Assembly: GCF_028069655.1 (NCBI RefSeq)
Contig: NZ_JAMCOS010000001.1
Coordinates: forward strand, 1,146,001-1,210,000
DNA length: 64,000 bases
Source: Acidovorax sp. NCPPB 4044
GTDB taxonomy: Bacteria; Pseudomonadota; Gammaproteobacteria; Burkholderiales; Burkholderiaceae_C
Direction: 5' to 3'
In this document: one piece after another, positions 52,154-60,649 of the stretch
Position numbering within the stretch: the first letter of the stretch is position 1
How the letters are laid out: each line of letters starts with the position of its first letter
Notes under the pieces: generated by a model
The model's database searches: none
Told to the model about the DNA's origin: nothing
Seen by the model: only the letters and a program-made list of their open reading frames with translations
Program-made: the position numbers and the translations under genes

Positions 52154-52547
52154 TGGCTCCGAAAGGACAGGCGGCGTTCAGGGCCTGTTTGCTCAAGGTG
52201 GGTCTGCTGTTAGCCACCTTCCCGGAAACAGTTTGCTCCGGCAAGGCATCACCCCATTTGCGCATGGCTTCCAGCACGTCTCGCAACTCGTGACCGGACT
52301 GTGTGAGTTCATAGACAACACGCGGCGGAGTCTCGGCGTAGGCCGTGCGCGTGACCAGTCCGTCGCGCTCAAAGCTCTTCAGTCGATGGGTCAGCGTATG
52401 GGCACTGATGCCGGATAGCGCTTCCCGCAACTCCGTGAACCGCCTTGGGCCCTCGAGCAGCTCCCGCACGATCAAGGTGGCCCAAGGGCCGTCCAGCAGC
52501 GTTAGGAAGCGCTCCACGCCGCAGCAGGCAATTGCTCTTCGCTTCAT
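52083..52547 (-). CDS. HxlR-family transcriptional regulator
   Basis: 154 residues. Winged HTH at about 12-100 (FLTLLDGPWATLIVRELLEGPRRFTELREAL, then ISAHTLTHRLKSFERDGLVTRTAY...VVYELTQSG). The two Cys (CC, 8-9) near the N-terminus occupy the redox-sensing place of YodB/QorR-like members. Divergent from the NmrA gene, with GTGC-TCTTTTT-GCAC between them as possible operator. Confidence 0.92.
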   Translation of the reverse strand: MKRRAIACCGVERFLTLLDGPWATLIVRELLEGPRRFTELREALSGISAHTLTHRLKSFERDGLVTRTAYAETPPRVVYELTQSGHELRDVLEAMRKWGDALPEQTVSGKVANSRPTLSKQALNAACPFGAISLAGQTPDAGAESPAAYSRPRA

Positions 52548-52635
52548 TCTGAAAATGGTCCATTAGTGCATTTGACGTAACTAGTGCTCTTTTTGCACCA
52601 TTGTCGTGTCAAAGCTTCCTGATGGAGAAAATGAA

Positions 52636-53514
52636 GTGAAAAAAGTCCTTGTCATTGGCGCTTCCGGACCTCAAGGTCGTCCTGTGGCAGAACAACTTGC
52701 TGCTGCCGGATTTCAAGTCCGGGCAATGGTCCGAGACACAACCAAGGTTGAAGATCTCGCAGCCAAGGGTATCGAAATCGTTCGAGGCGACTTGGGAGAT
52801 TCCGCCAGCTTGTCAGCAGCAATGGAGGGGCAAGAGGGTGTGTTCATGCTCATCTCGTTCTTTGCGGGCAACTTCAACCAAGCCAACGCAGTTGCAACCG
52901 CTGCGGTTGCCAAAGGTGTCAAGAAAATCGTCTGGAACGCAACTGGTCCCATTCTTCCGTTCGACACCGGGAATCCGTCGATTGACATGCGCCGAGGGAT
53001 TCTCTCAACACTCGAGAAGAGCGGCATCCCATTCGTCGCGCTCCAACCAACGGTCTACATGGAGAACTTCCTGATTCCCGCTATCGCGCAAGAAGTGGCC
53101 GAGAAGAATGTGCTGGCCTACCCTATGCCTGAAGCTGTGGAGTGCCAATGGATCAGCCATCAAGACGCAGCAGCCTATGTTGTGGCAGCGTTCAAGGCCC
53201 CTGGCATTGGCAAGTTGGCTATCGATATCAGTGGCCCAGAAAAGCTGAACGGCCTCCAGATCGCCGAGAGATTCAGCAGGGCCCTTGGCCGCGAAATCAC
53301 CTTTCGTCCCATGCCGCCCGAAGAATTCGCCAGAGCCATTTCCTATGACGGCAACGAAGAAGCGATAGTGGGTTACTACCGCTCTATCTTCGATAACCCC
53401 AGTCTCATGACAACCAACGTCGATCACAAGCGGGCCGTCGAGGCACTACCGATCAACCCGCTGTCAGTCGAGGGTTGGGCGCGCATGTATCAGAACGCGT
53501 TGACTCGGAATTGA
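52636..53514 (+). CDS. NmrA/NAD(P)-binding quinone-reductase-like protein
   Basis: 292 residues: VKKVLVIGASGPQGRPVAEQLAAAGF-type Rossmann start, VRAMVRDTTKVEDL, and GDLGDSASLSAAM are typical of NmrA-like SDRs (QorB-type). GGAG 8 bp before GTG 52636 decides the start over GTG 52606. A divergent HxlR regulator suggests response to quinones or electrophiles, as in the YodB/QorR circuits. Confidence 0.85.
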   Translation: MKKVLVIGASGPQGRPVAEQLAAAGFQVRAMVRDTTKVEDLAAKGIEIVRGDLGDSASLSAAMEGQEGVFMLISFFAGNFNQANAVATAAVAKGVKKIVWNATGPILPFDTGNPSIDMRRGILSTLEKSGIPFVALQPTVYMENFLIPAIAQEVAEKNVLAYPMPEAVECQWISHQDAAAYVVAAFKAPGIGKLAIDISGPEKLNGLQIAERFSRALGREITFRPMPPEEFARAISYDGNEEAIVGYYRSIFDNPSLMTTNVDHKRAVEALPINPLSVEGWARMYQNALTRN

Positions 53515-53543
53515 ATGGCATCTCGGTAAGGGATGACGGGGTC

Positions 53544-54113
53544 ATGATGGACCGTATACACCAAATGTTTGTTCGCCCTGAGGGAGCCCTGGGGGAAGCC
53601 GGGGCAGATCTCATGGAGCGCAACGCGGGCGCGATGGTGCTGGAAGCGCTATGGCGGATGGATCTGAACCCTGGCGACCATGTCGTCGAGATCGGATTCG
53701 GTCCTGGCGTAGCCTTAGAGGCCCTTGCCAGCGTGGTCACAACGGGCCACGTGACTGGCATCGACCCCTCCGCGCTGATGCAGCGAAGAGCTGCCGCTCG
53801 CAACGACGCAGCGATTCTGGAGGGAAGGATGACGCTGGTCGAGGGGGTGGCTGGTCTATTGCCCTTCGACGATGCGAGCTTTGACGCGGCGCTTGCGATC
53901 GACACGCTTCATTTCTGGCCGGATCCTCTGGCCGGGGTACTGGAAGTTCGGCGCGTGCTACGTCCCGGAGCTTGCTTTCTTTGCGCCTTCACTCCGCCAT
54001 CCGGCGCCACGCGCGCCGGGATTTTCGATCTATTCAAGTTGGCGGGCTTGACTGACATTTTGCCGGCCGAAAGCTCGGCCGGCTTCACCCTTGCAGGGCG
54101 CAAGCCTGACTGA
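53544..54113 (+). CDS. Class I SAM-dependent methyltransferase
   Basis: 189 residues. Motif I VVEIGFGPGVALEAL (about 50-64), VTGIDPS (acidic ribose-binding residue), LPFDDASFDAALAIDTLHFW (motifs II/III) and RVLRPGACFL. Substrate unknown. Starts 30 bp after the NmrA stop; ATG 53544 or 53547. Likely co-transcribed with it. Confidence 0.88.
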   Translation: MMDRIHQMFVRPEGALGEAGADLMERNAGAMVLEALWRMDLNPGDHVVEIGFGPGVALEALASVVTTGHVTGIDPSALMQRRAAARNDAAILEGRMTLVEGVAGLLPFDDASFDAALAIDTLHFWPDPLAGVLEVRRVLRPGACFLCAFTPPSGATRAGIFDLFKLAGLTDILPAESSAGFTLAGRKPD

Positions 54114-54162
54114 CGAAACGTCCCTGCCTCAACGTAAAGAGCCATCCGACAGGAGAAACCAC

Positions 54163-54639
54163 ATGAAATCAAACGCGCTGCAAATTATCAGAGCAACTAC
54201 TCTTTCAACCATTTTTGCCTTGGGCATGGCGGCTCCCGCCTTGGCTGACGGATCAACGGCTCCTAGAGTGACTTCGCCTGACTCTGCCAAGTGGATACCC
54301 ATGATCCCAGAAATGGGCACCAAGGGCCCTTCGTTCTCGATTGTGTTCGGCAAGCCTGGAGAAATCGGAAAACCTTTTGGGGGCATGTTTCGCGTGCCCG
54401 CGGGCGAAGAATCCCCGCTTCACACTCACACATCAGAGTATTGGGCAGTAATGATCTCAGGCGTCGAGTCCGCTCGCGAAAAAGCTGGAGATGTGCCGGC
54501 AAGCATTCCTCCAGGCGCTACTTGGTACCAGCCTGCAAAGGCCCCTCACATCAACAAATGCATGGGCCCCGAGGATTGTCTGTTCTATGTCTATTACCCT
54601 AAGGGAATGGACTACCATCCAGTGGCGTCAAAACCCTGA
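54163..54639 (+). CDS. Periplasmic cupin-domain protein
   Basis: 158 residues. Signal peptide MKSNALQIIRATTLSTIFAL with cleavage after ALA at about 27. Cupin motif 1 is PAGEESPLHTHTSEYWAVM (two His and Glu); motif 2 is weaker (PPGATWYQPAKAPHINKC). RBS AGGAG. Possibly same transcript as the methyltransferase. Function unknown. Confidence 0.82.
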   Translation: MKSNALQIIRATTLSTIFALGMAAPALADGSTAPRVTSPDSAKWIPMIPEMGTKGPSFSIVFGKPGEIGKPFGGMFRVPAGEESPLHTHTSEYWAVMISGVESAREKAGDVPASIPPGATWYQPAKAPHINKCMGPEDCLFYVYYPKGMDYHPVASKP

Positions 54640-54652
54640 TGGTAAATCGACG

Positions 54653-54880
54653 ATGTTTTCGCTACCTCTGGGTAGAGGCGCTGCGTCCATGTACGGGGCC
54701 GACGAGCGCGATTTGCCGGTATTGCGGCTGCAGTATGACGATCCGGGTCGGACACTCGTGCATATCAGGCCGTCGATGGCCGACGTCGTCCTCAATGCCG
54801 ACGGAGCTCAGCGAGCAGGGCGCTGGCTGTTCAACTTCCGGCATAGCCGGGACCTTCCGCGGATCCAGTGTCATCCTTTA
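54653..54880 (+). pseudogene. PepSY-associated TM protein fragment
   Basis: The frame MFSLPLGRG...VLRLQYDDPGRTLVHIRPSMADVVLNADG, then RAGRWLFNFRHSRDLP, matches the periplasmic segment of PepSY-TM iron-uptake proteins (usual motif RWLFNxLHxWD). Both the membrane helices before it and those after it are missing. The remaining interval to 55096 shows no gene. Confidence 0.5.
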
Positions 54881-55096
54881 GACCGTGCAACCGCACTCAC
54901 CAGTGTGAGCATCGGCGCGCTAACACCAGCGTTCACCGGTGTGGTTTTAGGATCCCGCCGCTTACGGTTTTTCTTATACGCAGGGCTAGGCCCAACCCCA
55001 GCCAGAGATGAGCGTTTCGTTCAGCACCGTGCGTTCATGACTTCGGTTCGTATGGGTCTAGGAGTTGGCAAGAGGTGCAGTCGAGGTATGCGCTCT

Positions 55097-56005
55097 TCAA
55101 TCCTTTCCGTGCCGTGAAGTGGCGGTACGTTCGAGAATCGTCTTGACCAGCACCTGTATACCTCGCGTGAGCGGCTTGTCTTGCCTCAGAACAATTCCTA
55201 GGTCTCGCGAGAGGCTCGGTTTGAGCGGGCGCACCTGAAGACGCTTTCTGTCCGCAGTCGTCAGCGCCATTTTGGGAAGAATGCTGCAGCCTAGCCCAGC
55301 GGCGACCATCTCCTTGATGGCTTCAACGCTTCCCAGTTCCATTGCCGGCCTGATCCTTACGCCACCTGAGTGCAGCCAAGCTTCGACAATGCTGCGAGTG
55401 TTCGCTGCTGGCTCAAACAGCACCAACGGCGACTCGGCGAAGTCCAGCGGAGTAACCGATCGAGGTAGTGCGCTAAATTCACGAGCGGCAACTGCCACGA
55501 AGTCATCCGAAAGCGCTTTGGACACGGTGAGTGCGCGACTCGCTACCGGCAGCGCTACCAACGCCAAGTCCAGCGTGTTGAGTTCGACCCGCCTGACGAT
55601 GTCTTCCGTATTGCCAGTAGAAACTACCACGTGCAGACCCGGGTGTGACATCTTGATGTGCTGAAGTAGGGGGGGGAGCAAGTGGAGGCAGGCGGTGGCG
55701 CCCGTGCCCAGTCGGACTGTTCCCCGGATATGGCCTGAGCGGTCGGACACCAGCTCCGCAGCCTCCGCCGCAAGATCCAGAAGAGCACGGGCGTGGCCTG
55801 CCAATTCCACTCCTGCTGCCGTTGGCCCAACGGTTCGACCGACGCGTTCCAGAAGTTTCACAGCGGTCTTTCGTTCCAACTCCTTAATCTGGGCGCTGAC
55901 TGCAGGCTGGCTTATGCCAAGGTGATTGGCCGCAAGGGAAAAGCTGCCGGTGTCAATCACCAGGAGAAGTGCTTGAAGTTGATCGAATGTGAATGGAAGC
56001 GTCAT
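55097..56005 (-). CDS. LysR-family transcriptional regulator
   Basis: 302 residues. HTH at about 8-45 (ALLLVIDTGSFSLAANHLGISQPAVSAQIKELE) and a type-2 periplasmic-binding-like effector domain. Divergent from the GNAT/MFS pair at 56061, which it probably controls; 55 bp separate the starts. Confidence 0.93.
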   Translation of the reverse strand: MTLPFTFDQLQALLLVIDTGSFSLAANHLGISQPAVSAQIKELERKTAVKLLERVGRTVGPTAAGVELAGHARALLDLAAEAAELVSDRSGHIRGTVRLGTGATACLHLLPPLLQHIKMSHPGLHVVVSTGNTEDIVRRVELNTLDLALVALPVASRALTVSKALSDDFVAVAAREFSALPRSVTPLDFAESPLVLFEPAANTRSIVEAWLHSGGVRIRPAMELGSVEAIKEMVAAGLGCSILPKMALTTADRKRLQVRPLKPSLSRDLGIVLRQDKPLTRGIQVLVKTILERTATSRHGKD

Positions 56006-56060
56006 AGCTTTTTCTTATACACCGAAGAATCCCCAGCTGCTTCTAACATTTGAGCAGGCG

Positions 56061-56615
56061 ATGGAACATCGCCATATGAACTCAACAGTTGAAACCCCTC
56101 CGGATGTTCCTTTTGTCATCACTGAGGCTCGCCCCGAGCACATGGCCCAGATCGCAGAGATCTATGCCTACTACGTTCGCGGGAGCATCTGCACCATGGA
56201 GGAAATACCTCCGACCACCACCGAGATGCATCAGAGGCTTGATGTGCTGCGCCGTGGAGGACTCCCCTGGTTGGTCGCAGTGCGCGGGAATGAGGTGCTC
56301 GGCTACGCGTATGCCGGGCGGTACCGGGCTAGGGTCGGGTACCAGGGCACGGCTGAGACGTCGATCTACGTGGGTCCCGCTTATGCCGGACGGAGGATCG
56401 ACCAGGCGCTGCTGGGCTCCTTGATTGGGCAGTGCCGGCAGCTTGGAATGCGCCAGATGGTTGCTGTGATCGTCGAGGATGAGGGCGCGCGCAGTTCGCT
56501 GCGTTTGTACGAGCGCTACGGATTCATTCGAGCAGGTGCTTTCAAGGAGATCGGCAGAAAGTTCGGCCGGGCTGTCGACACGGTCCTGATGCAACGTGGT
56601 CTCGTAGAGTCTTGA
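56061..56615 (+). CDS. GNAT acetyltransferase, phosphinothricin/methionine-sulfoximine acetyltransferase-like
   Basis: 184 residues. The sequence EIYAYYVRGSICTMEEIPPT (about 33-52), LGYAYAGRYRARVGYQGTAETSIYV and LYERYGFIRAGAFKEIGRKFGR are typical of the PAT/MddA subgroup that N-acetylates phosphinothricin-like amino acids. The acetyl-CoA loop is altered (PAYAGRRIDQALL). An alternative start is ATG 56076. The stop overlaps the MFS start. Confidence 0.8.
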   Translation: MEHRHMNSTVETPPDVPFVITEARPEHMAQIAEIYAYYVRGSICTMEEIPPTTTEMHQRLDVLRRGGLPWLVAVRGNEVLGYAYAGRYRARVGYQGTAETSIYVGPAYAGRRIDQALLGSLIGQCRQLGMRQMVAVIVEDEGARSSLRLYERYGFIRAGAFKEIGRKFGRAVDTVLMQRGLVES

Positions 56616-57850
56616 TGTCTCGCACGGTACCGGAGAAGGGGTGGCTGGCGCTTTTGTGTGTGACGCGCATGTTCCAAGCGACCGTTGCGACGGTATGGGC
56701 CGGCGTCTTGCCAAGGGTGATGGTGGATTGGAACCTGTCTGCTTCTGGTGCGGGTCTCGTCCAAAGTGCGTGGCATGTCGGCTATCTGATTTCGCTCTTC
56801 GGCGTCGGATTCATCTCCGACCGCATCGGTCCCAGGCGTGTCTTACTGGCTAGCAGTGTGCTCACCGCTTTGGCTGCACTCGCCTTTGGATTGGGAGCTG
56901 AAGATCCTGTATCTGCTGCGACGCTATACGGATTCACTGGTTTGTGTGCGGGAGGCTGCTACAGCCCTGGTCTGCAATTGCTTTCGGCCAACGCGTTGCC
57001 ATCCGAGCGTGGCAAGGCGATGGGAGCTTTCATCGGTGCAGCCTCCATGGGATATGGGCTGTCGCTGCTTACGGTGGCCGCGCTGGCAGATGCTCTGCCT
57101 TGGAGGAGCATTCTGCTAATCATCGCCGGCATGGTGGCACTTGGCGCTGTGCTGACGATATGGGCTTTGGCACGGATGCAACCAGACTTCATCCGAAGCA
57201 ACCGTGCCGCACCTTTCTCGATCACATCTGCCGTTGCCGAAACGGTTCGAGACAAGCCTGCGATGGCGGGAAATTGGGCCTATGCCGCGCACTGCTGGGA
57301 GTTGATGGCCCTGTGGGCGTGGCTGCCTGCCTACCTCGCTTATGCCGCGAGTACTGGGGGTACATCAGCGGAGATGGGTATCGCCTTCGCTGCGGTGGCG
57401 CACTTGGTTAGCGTTGCGGGCAGCATGATCGGGGGCGCAGCATCAGACCGGTTCGGCCGGGTTCGCGTGATGTTGCTGGCCAGCTGCGCAAGCTTGGTGT
57501 GCTCGTTCACCTTCGGTTGGTTGTTCGCCGCTCCGCTTGTGCTGCTGACGCTTTTTGGAGCGATCTACAACATGGTCGCGATTGCAGACTCATCAGTCTA
57601 CTCGACGGCGCTCGCCGATGTGGTTCCACCTGAGCGCCTCGGGGCCGCATACTCGGTCCGGTCTGTGATGGGCTTCGGAGCTGGCGCGATCAGTCCGTGG
57701 GTGTTCGGCCTTGCCCTCGACTGGACGGCGGGACAAGTCAATTTGCCAGGTAATCCATGGGCCTGGGCATGGTCAACGGTGGGATTGGGTGCCGTCCTCG
57801 GGCCTGTCATGATTCTGCGATTTCACCGGCTCGTTCAAGATCGTCACTAG
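56615..57850 (+). CDS. MFS transporter
   Basis: 411 residues, 12 predicted membrane segments. Loop 2-3 motif FISDRIGPRRVLLAS and its second-half counterpart GGAASDRFGRVRVMLLAS identify the major facilitator family. Coupled (TGATG) to the GNAT gene; export of the acetyl-product or uptake of a small acid are both possible. Confidence 0.9.
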   Translation: MSRTVPEKGWLALLCVTRMFQATVATVWAGVLPRVMVDWNLSASGAGLVQSAWHVGYLISLFGVGFISDRIGPRRVLLASSVLTALAALAFGLGAEDPVSAATLYGFTGLCAGGCYSPGLQLLSANALPSERGKAMGAFIGAASMGYGLSLLTVAALADALPWRSILLIIAGMVALGAVLTIWALARMQPDFIRSNRAAPFSITSAVAETVRDKPAMAGNWAYAAHCWELMALWAWLPAYLAYAASTGGTSAEMGIAFAAVAHLVSVAGSMIGGAASDRFGRVRVMLLASCASLVCSFTFGWLFAAPLVLLTLFGAIYNMVAIADSSVYSTALADVVPPERLGAAYSVRSVMGFGAGAISPWVFGLALDWTAGQVNLPGNPWAWAWSTVGLGAVLGPVMILRFHRLVQDRH

Positions 57851-58430
57851 CGCGTCATGCATGTGCATCGGCAGGGCTTTTTTCGAGGTACTGAAGTCGC
57901 CTTGCCTTGCACGTGCCTTATACGAGTGGCCCGGTGCGCGTTGATCAACTGACTGGCGTGGATCAGTCGCGCCAGCCTACAAGCGCGCTGCAGCTGTGAA
58001 CGAGTGACTGGCATTGACCGCCGCGAGAACGATGGTCCTCTTGCACTAGGACGCAAAAGCTCGACTCAGCCGTTTGTTGCTCGCTCGCGGGCGTACTGAA
58101 CATGCATGGTGGCTCGTTGACGAGGACGGCAGCCATCTGAGCGAGCCGTAGCTCCTTCTGCCGTACCACCTTGTAGCGCTAGTCCGTGCTGCACACCTGA
58201 AATACCTTTTTGGGGCGACGACGATTCCCAAAGTCGTTATCGTAGGTGCCACTGCCACTGCCACTGCCACTGCCACTGCCACTGCCACTGCCACTGCCAC
58301 TGCCACTGCCACTGCCACTGCGACTGCGACTGCGACTGCGACTGCGACTGCCACTGCGACAAGTTTGCTCAACGGCTGGCACGGCTAACCATGCCGCGGC
58401 TTGCCGCTGAGGTCCGACCAGAGCGACGTA
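57851..58430. other. Gene-less interval carrying a microsatellite
   Basis: About 580 bp between convergent MFS and LysR genes. No supported gene; frames across the repeat give only Val-Ala or Ser-Gly/Ser-Arg runs. Confidence 0.6.
58249..58356. repeat. Hexanucleotide microsatellite (CCACTG)12 (CGACTG)5 CCACTG
   Basis: 18 perfect-length units of 6 bp (108 bp): twelve CCACTG, five CGACTG, one CCACTG. The block structure suggests a point change followed by expansion. Units of six keep any reading frame, and the tract is expected to vary in copy number. Confidence 0.95.
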
Positions 58431-59342
58431 CTAGACCGAGTCGATCGTGCGTTGCTTCCCCATCTTCTTCGCTTGAGACCACAGCGCCAGTGCTGCCGGT
58501 GACAATCTGTCTTCGTTCAGGCAGGCCAGACCCACTCTTCTCGAAGCGCGAGGAGAAAGTGCTCGATAGATCACACCTGGATAGTGCGCAGGAAGTGCCA
58601 AAGACGCGAGTATTGAGATTCCATTCCCTCTTGCGACAAACTCCAAGATTGACAACAGCTGAGACATCTCATGCGCGACATTCGGACGGAGGCTGCTGCG
58701 TTCAAAGAGACGTGCAATGAGGCCTTGGGATCCTGCATGTGTGAGGACCAGCGGGTGTGCCGCAATCTGTGAGAGGGAGACCGCAGAAGCTGAGGCGAGC
58801 TCATGATTCTCCGGTAACACAACCACCATCTCGTCGATTGCCAGCAGGTGTGTGTCGAACTGGGGCTTTGGTAGCGTTACGACCCCTATCTCAATTCGTC
58901 GCTCGATGAGGTCCTGCTCCACCTCGCTGTCCGGCTTTTCGGAAACGAAGACCTCGATCCCCGGGTAACGCTGCCGGAAGCTCTCGAGGAGTGGGGGCAA
59001 CAATTTGAGCGAGGAACTGGCTCCGAAAGAACCGAGGCGGAGCTTCCCCGTTTTCAGCCCTGCACTGGCTGCGGCCGTCGTCTGCACGAGCTGTAGAGCG
59101 GCGAATACATCCCGCACGTGCGGGAGTATCTGCTCACCCGCATACGTGAGCGCCACGCCAGTGGCGTTGCGGTCAATGAGGCTTGTTCCGAGGGTGGATT
59201 CAAGCGCTTTCAATGCGTGACTTGTAGCAGATGGAGTCATCCCGAGGCGTGCACCCGCGCCTGCAATCCCGTCTGAAGAGGCAAGTGCCAAAAGGAGCTC
59301 CAACTGATGAAGCGTGGGTGTCTTGGACGTAAGACTTTTCAC
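58431..59342 (-). CDS. LysR-family transcriptional regulator
   Basis: 303 residues. HTH at about 12-48 (ELLLALASSDGIAGAGARLGMTPSATSHALKALE). Effector domain with SEKPDSEVEQDLIERRIEIGVVTL. Divergent from the aminotransferase operon (about 107 bp between starts), which it probably controls. Confidence 0.93.
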   Translation of the reverse strand: MKSLTSKTPTLHQLELLLALASSDGIAGAGARLGMTPSATSHALKALESTLGTSLIDRNATGVALTYAGEQILPHVRDVFAALQLVQTTAAASAGLKTGKLRLGSFGASSSLKLLPPLLESFRQRYPGIEVFVSEKPDSEVEQDLIERRIEIGVVTLPKPQFDTHLLAIDEMVVVLPENHELASASAVSLSQIAAHPLVLTHAGSQGLIARLFERSSLRPNVAHEMSQLLSILEFVARGNGISILASLALPAHYPGVIYRALSPRASRRVGLACLNEDRLSPAALALWSQAKKMGKQRTIDSV

Positions 59343-59449
59343 TTGAAGAAAAACTCAATTGTTTGTGAATGGATTGAAATTTAACATGGATCACATGGAG
59401 CACAGAGGTAGATGCATTGGGTATCTATGCGTGTCCATGGGGATTGCAC

Positions 59450-60649
59450 ATGTTTTCTACCCTAATTTCATCGCTGCGTGCTTCTCCGATACAAGCAATG
59501 GCAGAACGCACTCGCCAAGCATTAGCGCAGGGCAAGAGCGTCGTGGACATGACCCTGGGGGAGCCAGACTTTCCTACGCCCGAGCACATCTCTGAAGCCG
59601 CGGTGCGGGCGATTGCTGAAGGGAAGACGCGCTACACGCCGATCAATGGGTCGGTACAACTGCGCGAGGCCATCGTCGCTAAATTTAAGCGCGACAACGG
59701 CATCTCGACAACCATTTCTGAGATCAGCGTTGGATGCGGTGGAAAGCAGGTCATCTATCAGGCTTTCTTGGCGACGCTGAATCAAGGCGATGAGGTGTTG
59801 ATTCCAACGCCGTACTGGGCGTCCTACTCCGACATCGTGGGCATGAATGGCGGCAAGCTTGTACCGATCCAGACCTCGCCCGAAGAGGGTTATGCGCTGC
59901 AGCCTGGCGCTTTGGAGGAAGCCATTACCAATCGCACGAAGTGGTTGGTTCTGAACTCTCCCAGTAACCCGAGTGGCACGGCATACACAAGGGACCAACT
60001 GCAAACGTTCGTTGATGTGATCCGCCGCAATCGCAACCAGAAATTCTTCGTTTTGGTGGATGACATCTACGAGCACATTCTTTTCGATGGGATCCAGTTC
60101 ACGACGTTGGCACAACTTGCACCGGATCTGCTGGATCGCATTCTGACGGTCAACGGGGTTTCCAAGGCCTATTCGATGACTGGCTGGCGCGTGGGCTACG
60201 CATGTGGACCGCGTCCCCTCATCGAGGCAATGACCAAGATTCAAATGCAGGTCAACTCGCATACCTCTTCGATTTCGCAGGCTGCAGCGGCTGCAGCACT
60301 TGATGGACCGCAGGACGAAGTTCGCCGTCGTTGCGCAATCTTCCAGAATCGCCGCGACCTGCTCCTTCAACGTTTCGCGAGCATCTCCGGCATGCGCACT
60401 CCAAAGCCGGAAGGTGCGTTCTATCTGTTCCCAGACATCCGCGAATTGATTGGACGGAAGACGGCCGCGGGACAGGTCATCGAGAACGACATGGAATTCG
60501 CATCCTACTTGTTGGACGAAGGCGTATCCGTGGTCCCTGGTTCTGGATTCGGTATGCCAGGCTTCATGCGGCTGTCCTATGCCACATCGGACGAGCAGCT
60601 GCACTTGGCCGCTGATCGCATCAAGACCGCAGTGGAGAAGCTCACGTGA
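59450..60649 (+). CDS. Class I PLP-dependent aminotransferase (aspartate-aminotransferase type)
   Basis: 399 residues. MTLGEPDFPTPEHI, GCGGKQVIYQAFLATLNQGDEVLIPTPYW-type cofactor loop, LNSPSNPSG (substrate Asn), DDIYEHI, and NGVSKAYSMTGWRVGY with the Schiff-base Lys. RLSYA holds the substrate-carboxylate Arg. It yields a 2-oxoacid that may be processed by the following enzymes. ATG 59450 is preferred; the upstream extension to 59417 has no RBS. Confidence 0.92.
   Translation: MFSTLISSLRASPIQAMAERTRQALAQGKSVVDMTLGEPDFPTPEHISEAAVRAIAEGKTRYTPINGSVQLREAIVAKFKRDNGISTTISEISVGCGGKQVIYQAFLATLNQGDEVLIPTPYWASYSDIVGMNGGKLVPIQTSPEEGYALQPGALEEAITNRTKWLVLNSPSNPSGTAYTRDQLQTFVDVIRRNRNQKFFVLVDDIYEHILFDGIQFTTLAQLAPDLLDRILTVNGVSKAYSMTGWRVGYACGPRPLIEAMTKIQMQVNSHTSSISQAAAAAALDGPQDEVRRRCAIFQNRRDLLLQRFASISGMRTPKPEGAFYLFPDIRELIGRKTAAGQVIENDMEFASYLLDEGVSVVPGSGFGMPGFMRLSYATSDEQLHLAADRIKTAVEKLT

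Noticed and set aside
58249..58356. Repeat considered as CRISPR
   Set aside because: Units are 6 bp with no spacers and no cas genes nearby.
58046..58382. Minus-strand frames with Val-Ala or Ser-Gly repeats
   Set aside because: Translation of the microsatellite only; no conserved flanking protein sequence or RBS.
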